Shown in pieces: positions 17,157 through 24,991 of a DNA stretch of 64,000 bases (the first letter of the stretch is position 1; every line of letters begins with the position of its first letter). The stretch is from contig NZ_JABBXB010000001.1 of the NCBI RefSeq assembly GCF_013387485.1, positions 578,001-642,000 on the forward strand. Reading direction: 5' to 3'. The stretch comes from Stenotrophomonas sp. SAM-B (lineage in GTDB: Bacteria > Pseudomonadota > Gammaproteobacteria > Xanthomonadales > Xanthomonadaceae). The notes below the pieces were generated by a model. It worked only from the letters and a program-made list of their open reading frames with translations, did not search any database and had not been told where the DNA came from. A program made the position numbers and the translations under genes.

Positions 17157-18671
17157 ATGCCGCTCACCGGCCCTGCGTTGGGTGCCCTGCGGATCCTGCT
17201 GATCGAGGATTCGCCGGAAGACGCCGAACTGATGTGCGAGCAGATGCTCGATGCTGGCCTGGAGGCCAGTTTCGAGCGGGTCGAGAGCGCGCAGGAACTG
17301 CGCGAAGCGCTGGAGCGCGCCGCGCCGGACATCGTGCTGTCGGACCTGAGCATGCCCGGCTTCTCCGGCAATGAAGCGCTGCAGATCGTGCGCGCCGCCT
17401 TGCCGGACGTGCCCTTCATCTTCGTGTCCGGCACGATGGGTGAAGAAAACGCCGTGGCCGCCCTGCACCAGGGCGCCAACGACTACATCATCAAGCACCA
17501 GCCGGCGCGCCTGCCCTCGGCGGTGGCGCGCGCCGTGCGCGAAGCGCGCAGTGCGATCGACCGCCAGCGGGTGGAAGCCGAGCTGATGCGCGCGCAACGG
17601 CTGGAAAGCCTGTCGCTGCTGGCGGCCGGGCTGAGCCATGACCTGCGCAACATCCTGCAGCCGCTGCTGATCATGCCGGACCTGCTCAAGGCGCGCACCG
17701 ACGACCCGCAGCTGCACCATCTGGCCGACATCATCGCCGAGTGCGGCCGCCGCGGCCACGAGATGGCCGAGTCGATGCTGTCCTTCGTGCGCGGTTCGCG
17801 CAAGCCGAGCGAGCACATCTGCCTGGCCCACCTGTTCGAAGGCGTGGAACTGCTCCTGCGCAGCAACCTGCCGGCCAAGGTCACCCTGCACCTGGAGGTG
17901 GCCGACGGGCTGGCGGTGGATGCCAATTACACCGAGCTGCAGCAGGTGCTGCTCAATCTGTCCTTGAATGCCATCCAGGCCATGCCCGAGGGTGGCCGGC
18001 TGACCCTGCGCGCTGCCGCGGCCGCCGATACCCATGGCGATGACTGGCTGTGCATCACCGTGTCCGACGAAGGCATCGGCATGGACGCGCAGACGCTGTC
18101 GAACCTGTTCAATCCGTTCTTCACCACCAAGGCGACCGGCACCGGGCTCGGCCTGATTTCCTGCAAGCGCATCATCGAAGGCGCGCACGGGACCATCCAG
18201 GTCGACAGCACCCCGGGCGTCGGGACGCGCTTCGATGTCCTGCTGCCGATGCAGGTGATCGCCGATGCGGCCGAGGCGGTCGATGGGCCGATCACCGCCG
18301 GTACGGGGCAGTCGATCCTGGTGGTCGATGGCGAGGCCACGCGGCTGTCGTTGCTGGGCAATGCGCTTTCCAGCCAGGGCTATCACCTGCAGCTGGCCTC
18401 CGATGGCGCCGCCGCGCTGCGCTGGATGCAGCAGGAGACCATGCCCGCGCTGGTGATCGCCGATGCGGGCTCCAAGCTGCTCTCGGCCAGCCACCTGCTC
18501 GGCGAAATGGCCTCGCTGGGCTATCGCGGCCCGGCGCTGGTGCTGGAAGAAGCCGACGTCACCGTGCCGCTGGCGGTCTTCCCACCGGGCATCAACGTGC
18601 ACGTGCTGCGCAAACCACTGGAAATGCAGCAGGTGTTCCGTTCGGTCGCCGAGGCGCTGGAAACCGCCTGA
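17157..18671 (+). CDS. Hybrid receiver - histidine kinase - degenerate receiver
   Basis: Soluble 504-residue phosphorelay protein. The N-terminal receiver (about 10-125) has Asp63 in DIVLSDLSMPG. A short coiled coil leads to a HisKA-like segment with His161 in LAAGLSHDLRNILQP, the NtrB-like type, and an ATPase domain (about 225-365, NLSLNAIQAMPEGG, GTGLGLISCK). The C-terminal ~120 residues fold like a second receiver (Asp391, Asp436, Lys486 in LRKPLE), but the usual switch Ser/Thr position reads Glu464 in LVLEEADV. That receiver may be locked or non-switching. It starts five bases after the stand-alone receiver and ends exactly where the convergent Anbu gene ends. Confidence 0.88.
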   Translation: MPLTGPALGALRILLIEDSPEDAELMCEQMLDAGLEASFERVESAQELREALERAAPDIVLSDLSMPGFSGNEALQIVRAALPDVPFIFVSGTMGEENAVAALHQGANDYIIKHQPARLPSAVARAVREARSAIDRQRVEAELMRAQRLESLSLLAAGLSHDLRNILQPLLIMPDLLKARTDDPQLHHLADIIAECGRRGHEMAESMLSFVRGSRKPSEHICLAHLFEGVELLLRSNLPAKVTLHLEVADGLAVDANYTELQQVLLNLSLNAIQAMPEGGRLTLRAAAAADTHGDDWLCITVSDEGIGMDAQTLSNLFNPFFTTKATGTGLGLISCKRIIEGAHGTIQVDSTPGVGTRFDVLLPMQVIADAAEAVDGPITAGTGQSILVVDGEATRLSLLGNALSSQGYHLQLASDGAAALRWMQQETMPALVIADAGSKLLSASHLLGEMASLGYRGPALVLEEADVTVPLAVFPPGINVHVLRKPLEMQQVFRSVAEALETA

Positions 18672-19406
18672 TCAGGCCTCCCACGGAAACCGGGGGAGGC
18701 TGGCCACGGCCTGTTCGAGCTTGAAAGACCAATTGCCGTGGATTTCCGCGTACAGCGGGCTGTCGCCGGCCAGGCGCATGCGCTGGGTGATGCGCAGGTC
18801 ATCCTTGCGGATCAAGACCAGGTCGACCGGCAGCCCGACCGACAGATTGGAGCGGATGGTCGAGTCCAGCGACACGATGGCCGTGCGCGCAGCGTCTTCC
18901 AGCCGGGTCTGCGGGCGCAGGATCCGGTCCAGGATGGGCTTGCCGTACTTGGACTCGCCGATCTGCAGGAACGGGGTTTCCGGCGACGCCGCGATGGCAT
19001 TGCCGAGCGGGTAGATCATGTACAGGCCGGGATGCTCGCCGCCGATCTGGCCGCCCAGGATCAGCGTGGCCTGGGTCACGATGCCATCCTGCCCGGCCTC
19101 ATGCGTGCTGGATTTGACCTGGCTGTCGAGCAGCACGCGGCCCACGTACTCGGCCACTTCGAACAGATGGCGGTAAGCGCGAAGGTTCTCGGGCCGCTGC
19201 TCCTCCACGTCGCGCCGCAGCCGCGAGATCAGCAGCTGGGTGGTCGCCAAGTTGCCGGCGGCCATGATGACGAAGGCCGCTTCACCGGGAAACTCGAACT
19301 CGTGCAGCTTGCGGTGCACGCGCACGTCGTCCAGCGACGCGTTGGTACGGGTGTCGGCGGCGAAGACCAGGCCTTCGTCCACCTCGATGCCGACGCAATA
19401 GGTCAT
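18672..19406 (-). CDS. anbu: Anbu-type proteasome-like peptidase
   Basis: Ntn-hydrolase of the Anbu family (ancestral beta subunit of the proteasome), 244 residues. After removal of Met1 the nucleophile would be Thr2 in MTYCVG. Asp18 in FAADTRTNASLDD and Lys33 in HRKLHEFE take the places of the proteasome Asp17 and Lys33. The family is known to form open helical rings; its physiological substrates are unclear. Anbu is usually encoded with an ATP-grasp protein, an alpha-E protein and a transglutaminase-like protein. None of these is in this window; the neighbours are a phosphorelay and folK. The stop abuts the hybrid kinase stop with no spacer. Confidence 0.9.
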   Translation of the reverse strand: MTYCVGIEVDEGLVFAADTRTNASLDDVRVHRKLHEFEFPGEAAFVIMAAGNLATTQLLISRLRRDVEEQRPENLRAYRHLFEVAEYVGRVLLDSQVKSSTHEAGQDGIVTQATLILGGQIGGEHPGLYMIYPLGNAIAASPETPFLQIGESKYGKPILDRILRPQTRLEDAARTAIVSLDSTIRSNLSVGLPVDLVLIRKDDLRITQRMRLAGDSPLYAEIHGNWSFKLEQAVASLPRFPWEA

Positions 19407-19490
19407 GTCGGTGTCCTATGATGTGCACCCCGATTCTATGCGCTGGCCCCGTTGCCCCCGTGTGGAGTCGCCCCACGTACGCTGAATACC

Positions 19491-19982
19491 ATGATCACTG
19501 CGCTCCTGAGCCTGGGCAGCAACCTGCAGCCGCAACAGCATCTTCACGCCGCGGTGGAGGCCCTGCGCGCGCGCTTCGGCGCGATCGCGGTCTCGCCGGC
19601 CTACCGCACCGCCGCGGTGGGCTTTGATGGCCCGGATTTCCTCAACAACGCCGTGGCGATCCAGACCGATCTGCCGCTGCAGACGCTGGATGACTGGCTG
19701 CATGCGCTGGAGGATGCCCACGGCCGCGACCGCAGCGGCCCGCGCTTCAGCGACCGCACCCTGGACATCGACGTGGTGTTCTACGGCGATCTGATCGTGG
19801 AGGGCCCCGGCCACCTGCGCATCCCGCGCCCCGAGCTGAAGCACGCCTTCGTGCTCAAGCCGCTCGCCGACATCGCCCCGGACTTCCGCGATCCGGTCAG
19901 CGGTTTGACCCTGGATGCGCTGTGGCGCGCGCATCGGCAGTTCGGCGAGCCGTTCGACACGATGGACCTGCTGCCCGGCTGA
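19491..19982 (+). CDS. folK: 2-amino-4-hydroxy-6-hydroxymethyldihydropteridine pyrophosphokinase
   Basis: HPPK of folate synthesis: transfers pyrophosphate from ATP to 6-hydroxymethyldihydropterin in the cytosol. 163 residues from ATG 19491; the protein then starts MITALLSLGSNLQPQQHL as in the family. The signature DRTLDIDVVFYGD carries the magnesium-binding Asp pair, and IPRPELKHAFVLKPLADIAP follows. Here it is not next to folP or panB but convergent to a pteridine-reductase-type SDR, so two pterin genes lie side by side. Confidence 0.95.
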   Translation: MITALLSLGSNLQPQQHLHAAVEALRARFGAIAVSPAYRTAAVGFDGPDFLNNAVAIQTDLPLQTLDDWLHALEDAHGRDRSGPRFSDRTLDIDVVFYGDLIVEGPGHLRIPRPELKHAFVLKPLADIAPDFRDPVSGLTLDALWRAHRQFGEPFDTMDLLPG

Positions 19983-19990
19983 TCGATGCG

Positions 19991-20015
19991 GTAGGTACCG
20001 ACCGTTGGTCGGTAC
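19991..20015 (+). repeat. SMAG-type palindrome (GTAGGTACCGACC subclass)
   Basis: GTAG then GTACCGACC-GTT-GGTCGGTAC, a 9-bp perfect stem, in the gap between convergent folK and the SDR gene. Confidence 0.7.
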
Positions 20016-20054
20016 GGGGCCTGCACACGACCCAGCGTGCGGTCCAACCGGCGT

Positions 20055-20792
20055 TTACGACAACGTCCGCCCACCATCCACGCGCAGGGTGTGCCCGGTG
20101 ACGAACGCGGCATCGGTGGCCAGCCAGTACACCGCCTCGGCGATCTCCTCCACCGTGCCGGTGCGTGCCAGCGGCGTGCGTGCCAGCAGCGCCTGCTGCG
20201 CGAAGTCATCCTTGCCCTGTTCCGGCCACAGGATCGCCCCGGGCGCGACCGCATTGACCCGGACCTTGGGCGCCAGCTCGAGCGCCAGCGAGCGGGTGAC
20301 CATCTCCAGCGCGGCCTTGGCCGCTGCGTACACCGGGTGGTCGCGCATCGGCTGGGTGCCGTGCAGGTCGGTCAGGTTGACGATGCTGCCCTGCTGGCGG
20401 CGCAGGTGCGGCGCCGCGGCCTGGGCCAGCAGCAGGGGCGCGCGTGCGTTGACCGCGAACAGGTCGTCCCACTGCGCGGCGGTGATCTGGCCGAGCAGGG
20501 TGGGGTAGAAGTTCGAGGCGTTGTTGACCAGGGTGTCCAGCCGGCCGAACTGGGCCACGGTCTGGTCGACCAAGTCGGGCAGGGCCTCGGCATCGCGCAG
20601 ATCGGCCTGCAGGGCCAGCACGCTGCCCGGGCGCAGCATGTCCATGTCGAAGGCCATCTGCTGCAGCTCGGCGGTCGAGGTGTGGGCGTGCAGCACCACC
20701 GACCAGCCACAGGCGTGGAACTGGCGGGCGATGGCCGCGCCGATCCGGCGCGCACTGCCGGTGATCAGCGCCACGGGCGCGGTATCGGTCAT
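20055..20792 (-). CDS. Pteridine reductase-like short-chain dehydrogenase
   Basis: SDR of 245 residues. The cofactor motif is TGSARRIG, the TGxxxRxG form found in pteridine reductases (PTR1, FolM) in place of TGxxxGxG. The usual catalytic Ser is replaced by Asp in NLTDLHGTQPM, with Tyr and Lys in YAAAKAA; this Asp-Tyr-Lys triad is also the PTR1 pattern. It likely reduces dihydrobiopterin or dihydrofolate-type substrates with NADPH. The position next to folK supports a pterin role. Biochemical substrate is inferred from motifs only. Confidence 0.85.
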   Translation of the reverse strand: MTDTAPVALITGSARRIGAAIARQFHACGWSVVLHAHTSTAELQQMAFDMDMLRPGSVLALQADLRDAEALPDLVDQTVAQFGRLDTLVNNASNFYPTLLGQITAAQWDDLFAVNARAPLLLAQAAAPHLRRQQGSIVNLTDLHGTQPMRDHPVYAAAKAALEMVTRSLALELAPKVRVNAVAPGAILWPEQGKDDFAQQALLARTPLARTGTVEEIAEAVYWLATDAAFVTGHTLRVDGGRTLS

Positions 20793-20848
20793 CGGGGGTA
20801 CTCCCTGCTCAGGCTATGCTGTGCATTGTCACCGCAATCGCCCGCGCC

Positions 20849-22033
20849 ATGCATTCCCCACTGCCCCTCCCCGAATCCGACGCCCTGGCCCACAGCGACG
20901 AGCTGGCTGCGGCGCTGCGCGCTGAAATCCTCGCCAACGGCGGCGCGATGCCGTTCTCCCGCTTCATGGAGCTGAGCCTGTACGCGCCCGGTTGGGGATA
21001 CTACAGCGCCGGTGCCAGCAAGTTCGGCGCGGCCGGCGATTTCACCACCTCGCCGGAAATCGGCGCGCTGTTCGCCGCGACCCTGGCCAACGCGATCGCC
21101 CCGGTGATGCAGCAGCTCGGCCCGGAAGCGCGGTTCATGGAAGTCGGTGGCGGCAGCGGCGCCTTCGCCGAAGTGCTGCTCAAGCGCATGCTGGAACTGG
21201 ACGCGCTGCCTGAGCGCTACGCGATCCTGGAGCCCAGCGCCGACCTGCGCGAGCGCCAGCGCGAGCGCCTGGAGAAGGCGCTGATCCCGCCGGTGTTCGC
21301 CCTGGTGGAATGGCTGGACCGCCCGTTCGATGACGACTGGGACGGCATGGTCTTCGCCAACGAAGTGATCGACGCGCTGCCGACGCCGCGCTTCCTCGCC
21401 CGCGACGGCATGGTCTATGAAGAAACCGTGGAGCTGGATGCCGACGGTGCCTTCGTGCGCGGCGCGCAGCCGGCCGATGCGATGCTCACGGCGGCGGTCC
21501 GCCACGTCGAGCATTACCGCGAGAAGCCCTTCGCCGATGGTTACCGCTCCGAACTGCTGCCGCAGCTGCCGTACTGGATCCAGGCGATCGCCGGCGGCCT
21601 GCAGCGCGGCGCGATGCTGTTCGTCGATTACGGCTACCCGCGCAACGAGTATTACCAGGACGACCGCGACGAGGGCACCGTGCGTGCGTTCTATCGCCAC
21701 CACGTGCACAACGACCTGTACCGTTGGCCGGGCCTGCAGGACCTGACCGCTTCGGTGGATTTCACCGCGTTGGCCGAGTCGGGTACCGGCGCCGGTTTCG
21801 AGCTGGCTGGATACTGCACCCAGGCCAGTTTCCTGCTCGGCAACGGGCTCGATGCGCTGCTGGAAAAGGCCGACGCGCGTACCGACGAGATCGGCCGCGT
21901 GCGGCTGCGCGACCAGGTGAAAAAGCTGACGCTGCCGACCGGGATGGGCGAGCGCTTCCAGGTGATGGGCTTCCAGCGCGATGTCGATTTCGAAGCCGCC
22001 TTCGAGCTCGGCGATCTGACCTGGCGCCTGTAA
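20849..22033 (+). CDS. MidA/NDUFAF7-family SAM-dependent methyltransferase
   Basis: Class I methyltransferase of the MidA (DUF185) family, 394 residues from ATG 20849. The mitochondrial homologue NDUFAF7 methylates an arginine of complex I; the bacterial role is less clear. Visible motifs are MPFSRFMELSLYAPGWGYYS, GDFTTSPEIG, the SAM-binding FMEVGGGSGAFAEVLL and MVFANEVIDALPTPRF, all typical. Shorter than the in-frame upstream extension because MHSPLPLPES fits the family better. A VanZ-like gene begins two bases after its stop. Confidence 0.9.
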   Translation: MHSPLPLPESDALAHSDELAAALRAEILANGGAMPFSRFMELSLYAPGWGYYSAGASKFGAAGDFTTSPEIGALFAATLANAIAPVMQQLGPEARFMEVGGGSGAFAEVLLKRMLELDALPERYAILEPSADLRERQRERLEKALIPPVFALVEWLDRPFDDDWDGMVFANEVIDALPTPRFLARDGMVYEETVELDADGAFVRGAQPADAMLTAAVRHVEHYREKPFADGYRSELLPQLPYWIQAIAGGLQRGAMLFVDYGYPRNEYYQDDRDEGTVRAFYRHHVHNDLYRWPGLQDLTASVDFTALAESGTGAGFELAGYCTQASFLLGNGLDALLEKADARTDEIGRVRLRDQVKKLTLPTGMGERFQVMGFQRDVDFEAAFELGDLTWRL

Positions 22034-22034
22034 G

Positions 22035-22424
22035 GTGGCCGCGACCACGCTGCTGAAGCCGCTGCGCTGGCCGCGGGCATGGCTGGCGCTGTGGTGGCTG
22101 GCGGTGCTGGGCACCCTCGTGGTCTGCCTGATCCCGCCGCCGCCGATTCCGTTGCCGGAGAACAGCGACAAGGTCGAGCACTTCCTCGCGTATTTCCTGC
22201 TGGCCGCATCGGCCGTGCAGATCTACCAGCGCCGCGCGGCCCTGGTCTGGGCCGCGGTCGGCCTGGTCGCGCTGGGCATCGGCATCGAGTTCGCGCAGGG
22301 CGCTTTGACCGTCAATCGCATGGCCGACCCGATGGATGCGCTGGCCAACAGCGTCGGCGTGCTGGCCGGCATGGCGATCGTGTTCACCCCGCTGCGCGAC
22401 CTGCTGCTTCGCCTGCGCGGGTGA
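22035..22424 (+). CDS. VanZ-like small membrane protein
   Basis: Integral membrane protein of 129 residues with about four hydrophobic helices. The only in-frame start near the beginning is GTG 22035, directly after the methyltransferase stop, which suggests translational coupling. The VanZ/phosphotransbutyrylase-like signature is visible in SDKVEHFLAYFLLA and IEFAQGALTVNRMADPMDALANS. Function is unknown outside glycopeptide-resistance operons, where VanZ gives low-level teicoplanin resistance; nothing here links it to resistance. Confidence 0.8.
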   Translation: MAATTLLKPLRWPRAWLALWWLAVLGTLVVCLIPPPPIPLPENSDKVEHFLAYFLLAASAVQIYQRRAALVWAAVGLVALGIGIEFAQGALTVNRMADPMDALANSVGVLAGMAIVFTPLRDLLLRLRG

Positions 22425-22462
22425 CGCGGGACGGGTACTGCCGCCCGGACCCCGCATGACGG

Positions 22463-22533
22463 GTAGTGCCGGCCGCTGGCCGGCAATCTGGCGATGTCGG
22501 ATTCATGAGGTGCCGGCCAGCGGCCGGCACTAC
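22463..22533. repeat. SMAG repeat dimer, inverted pair
   Basis: GTAGTGCCGGCCGCTGGCCG-type unit at 22463-22484 and its inverted copy at 22511-22533, with a 26-base spacer. The pair could form one long cruciform between convergent vanZ and the hexosaminidase gene. Confidence 0.88.
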
Positions 22534-22561
22534 CTCCTCCGTTTCGTTTGTGGCTGCGGCG

Positions 22562-24898
22562 TTACCGCGGCTGCAGCGTCATCTCATCCAGCACCCACAT
22601 CGTCGGCCGGGTGTCGCCGGTGAAGCGCACGCACAGATTCTGCGTGCCCTTGAGCGAACGCGGCAGCGCCGCCTCCAGTGTGATGAACCCATCGGCACCC
22701 GGTGCGGCCGGCAGCGTCACGCTGGCCAGCGGCTTGCCATCGCACTGCCCGCCGAGGATGTCCATTTCCCCGTGTGCGCTGCGCTTGGGTGCGAAGCGAC
22801 GGCTCGGCTCGTCGTGGGCCAGCTGGAAGTAATACGGAATCTGTCCGGCGCGGATGCGGACGCTGGCAATGCCGTCCACATCGGCATCCTTCCACAGCCA
22901 GCACGGGTTGAAGATGTCGACGTTGAAGATCGCACGTTCGCCGTCGGCCGGGCCATCATCTTCCAGGCGCAGCAGCAGCTGGCCTTCGCCCGGGCACTGC
23001 GCCAGATGCTCGTCGGTCCGCGACAGCAGCGAGGTGGCGGTGATATCGAAGCGGCTGGCGGCCTTGGCCAATGCCTGGCCATTGAAGAACGTCGCGGCCT
23101 GCAGCGCCACCGGCAGCGGCTGCTGCAGCGGGGCGGTGTAGCGCGGCGACTGGGCGGTGACCGCACTGCCATCCACGCTGTAGTGGATGTCGTAGCCGAG
23201 CGGATTGCGCAGTGCGAGCGTCGCGGTGCCGGCAGCGCGATCGTCATGGCTGTCCAGTTCCACCTGGAACGGGGTCTGCGCATACGCGATGCCCATCGCC
23301 TGGTAGCGCTGCAGCTGCGCCGGCAGGCGTGCCAGGAAATCGGCGTAATCGCGACGCTCGCGCGGCGACCAGCCGGTCTCGGCCACGGCAGCCAGGCGCG
23401 GGAACAGGTTGTGCTGCAGGCGCGCGTAGCTGCGCGTGTGCTCGGTGAACATGTTGGCCTGCAGGCCGAGGATGTGGTGCTGCTTGTCTTTGGCCAGCGC
23501 GTCCGGCACCGGCTCGAAGCCGTATACGCGCGCCAGCGGAATCGTCGCCGGGCGGCCCGGCGGCTCGTTCTCCGCGTTGGTCTGCAGGTAATCCATGTAC
23601 ATGTCGGTCACCGGTGACATCACCACGTCGTGACCTTCGCTGGCGGCCTTCAGGCCGCCTTCCGTGCCGCGCCACGACATCACCGTGGCTTCCGGCGGCA
23701 ACCCGCCTTCGAGGATTTCATCCCAGCCGATCAGGCGCCGGTCGTGTTGTTCGAGGAACGTTTCCAGGCGCTTGATGATGTGGCTCTGCATCTCCATCTC
23801 ATCGCCGGCGCCCACCTCGCGCATGCGTGCCTGCACCCGCGCGGAAGCCTCCCACTGGTCCTTGACCGCTTCGTCGCCACCCACGTGCACATACCTGGCC
23901 GGGAACAACGCGATGACTTCTTCCAGCACGTTCTCAAGGAATTCGAGGGTGCTGTCGTCGGTGTTGAACAGGTTCGGGAACACGCCCCATTCGCTCAGCG
24001 GCTTGAGCGGGGTGTCGATCGTGCCGAGCTCCGGATAGGCCGCGATCGCTGCGGTGGCGTGGCCGGGCACGTCGATCTCGGGGATCACCTGGATATGGCG
24101 CGCGGCCGCATACGCGATCACCTCGCTGATCTGTTCCTGGGTGTAGAACCCGCAGTAGGGACGCTCGGCGCCGGTGACCGGATCGCGGCCACCATCGCCG
24201 GCCGGAATGCGGCAGCTGCCGATGCCGGTCAGTTTCGGGTAGCGCTTGATCTCCATGCGCCAGCCCTGGTCATCGGTGAGATGCCAATGGAAGGTGTTGA
24301 GCTTCTGCTCGGCCATCGCATCGAGGACCTGCTTGATCTCGTCGAGGCTCTGGAAGTGGCGGGCCGAATCGAGCATCAGGCCGCGCCAGCTGAAACGGGG
24401 GGCATCATCGATGCGCAGCGCCGGAAGCGTGCCATTGCTGCCGCCGGTAAGCAGCTGCGAGAGCGTGGCCGCACCGTAGAACAGGCCGGCCTCGGTGGCG
24501 GCCTGCACGGTCGCGCCGCGCGCGTCCGAACGCAGCTGGTAGCCTTCGGCACCGGTCTTGAGCGTGGCGTCCAGCACGAAGCGGATGCCGTCCTTGCCGC
24601 GTCCTTCGCCCACCGTTACCGCCGGGCCACCGCTGTCGCGCAGCAGGGTGGCGAACTGCGTGGCGACGCGCTGGGCGACCGGGCCCTGTGCACGGACCGG
24701 CGTGGCCGCCGTCACCGCGTAGCCGGCGCCGTCGAGGCGCTCGGCCTTCGCCGGCGCGGGGATCAGCATCAGCGAACCGGGCAGGGCCTTCGGGCCATCC
24801 GGTGCCTGTGCGTCGGCGGCCTGGGCCAGCGGTGCGAGGGAGAGTGCCAGTGCGAAGGACAGCAGCGACAGCGAGGTACGACGGGTGCGGGTGTGCAT
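22562..24898 (-). CDS. Beta-N-acetylhexosaminidase (GH20)
   Basis: Family 20 glycoside hydrolase of 778 residues that releases terminal GlcNAc from chitooligosaccharides or glycans, in the periplasm or at the cell surface (signal peptide ending AQAAD, about residue 28). Domain order: GH20b N-domain (about 45-165), TIM barrel from FSWRGLMLDSARHFQ, catalytic Asp342-Glu343 in HVGGDEAVKDQWE, then a C-terminal beta region of about 200 residues. I chose ATG 24898 as the start for its signal peptide. It lies downstream of the receptor and kinase genes in the leftward arm of the GlcNAc locus. Confidence 0.93.
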   Translation of the reverse strand: MHTRTRRTSLSLLSFALALSLAPLAQAADAQAPDGPKALPGSLMLIPAPAKAERLDGAGYAVTAATPVRAQGPVAQRVATQFATLLRDSGGPAVTVGEGRGKDGIRFVLDATLKTGAEGYQLRSDARGATVQAATEAGLFYGAATLSQLLTGGSNGTLPALRIDDAPRFSWRGLMLDSARHFQSLDEIKQVLDAMAEQKLNTFHWHLTDDQGWRMEIKRYPKLTGIGSCRIPAGDGGRDPVTGAERPYCGFYTQEQISEVIAYAAARHIQVIPEIDVPGHATAAIAAYPELGTIDTPLKPLSEWGVFPNLFNTDDSTLEFLENVLEEVIALFPARYVHVGGDEAVKDQWEASARVQARMREVGAGDEMEMQSHIIKRLETFLEQHDRRLIGWDEILEGGLPPEATVMSWRGTEGGLKAASEGHDVVMSPVTDMYMDYLQTNAENEPPGRPATIPLARVYGFEPVPDALAKDKQHHILGLQANMFTEHTRSYARLQHNLFPRLAAVAETGWSPRERRDYADFLARLPAQLQRYQAMGIAYAQTPFQVELDSHDDRAAGTATLALRNPLGYDIHYSVDGSAVTAQSPRYTAPLQQPLPVALQAATFFNGQALAKAASRFDITATSLLSRTDEHLAQCPGEGQLLLRLEDDGPADGERAIFNVDIFNPCWLWKDADVDGIASVRIRAGQIPYYFQLAHDEPSRRFAPKRSAHGEMDILGGQCDGKPLASVTLPAAPGADGFITLEAALPRSLKGTQNLCVRFTGDTRPTMWVLDEMTLQPR

Positions 24899-24930
24899 CG
24901 GGTCATTCCTTTGTAGCGAATCGGGTTCCA

Positions 24931-24968
24931 CCTGTGAAACGGGCCCGGAAATCCGGGCCCGTTTCAGG
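24931..24968 (-). terminator. Long hairpin between receptor and hexosaminidase genes
   Basis: GAAACGGGCCCGG pairs perfectly with CCGGGCCCGTTTC around AAAT, extended by CCTG/CAGG with one bulge. On the minus strand it comes after the receptor stop and before hexosaminidase; no T run. It may be an mRNA-stabilising or attenuating hairpin. Confidence 0.6.
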
Positions 24969-24991
24969 TGCGCAGCGTGTTACCGCGGCGA

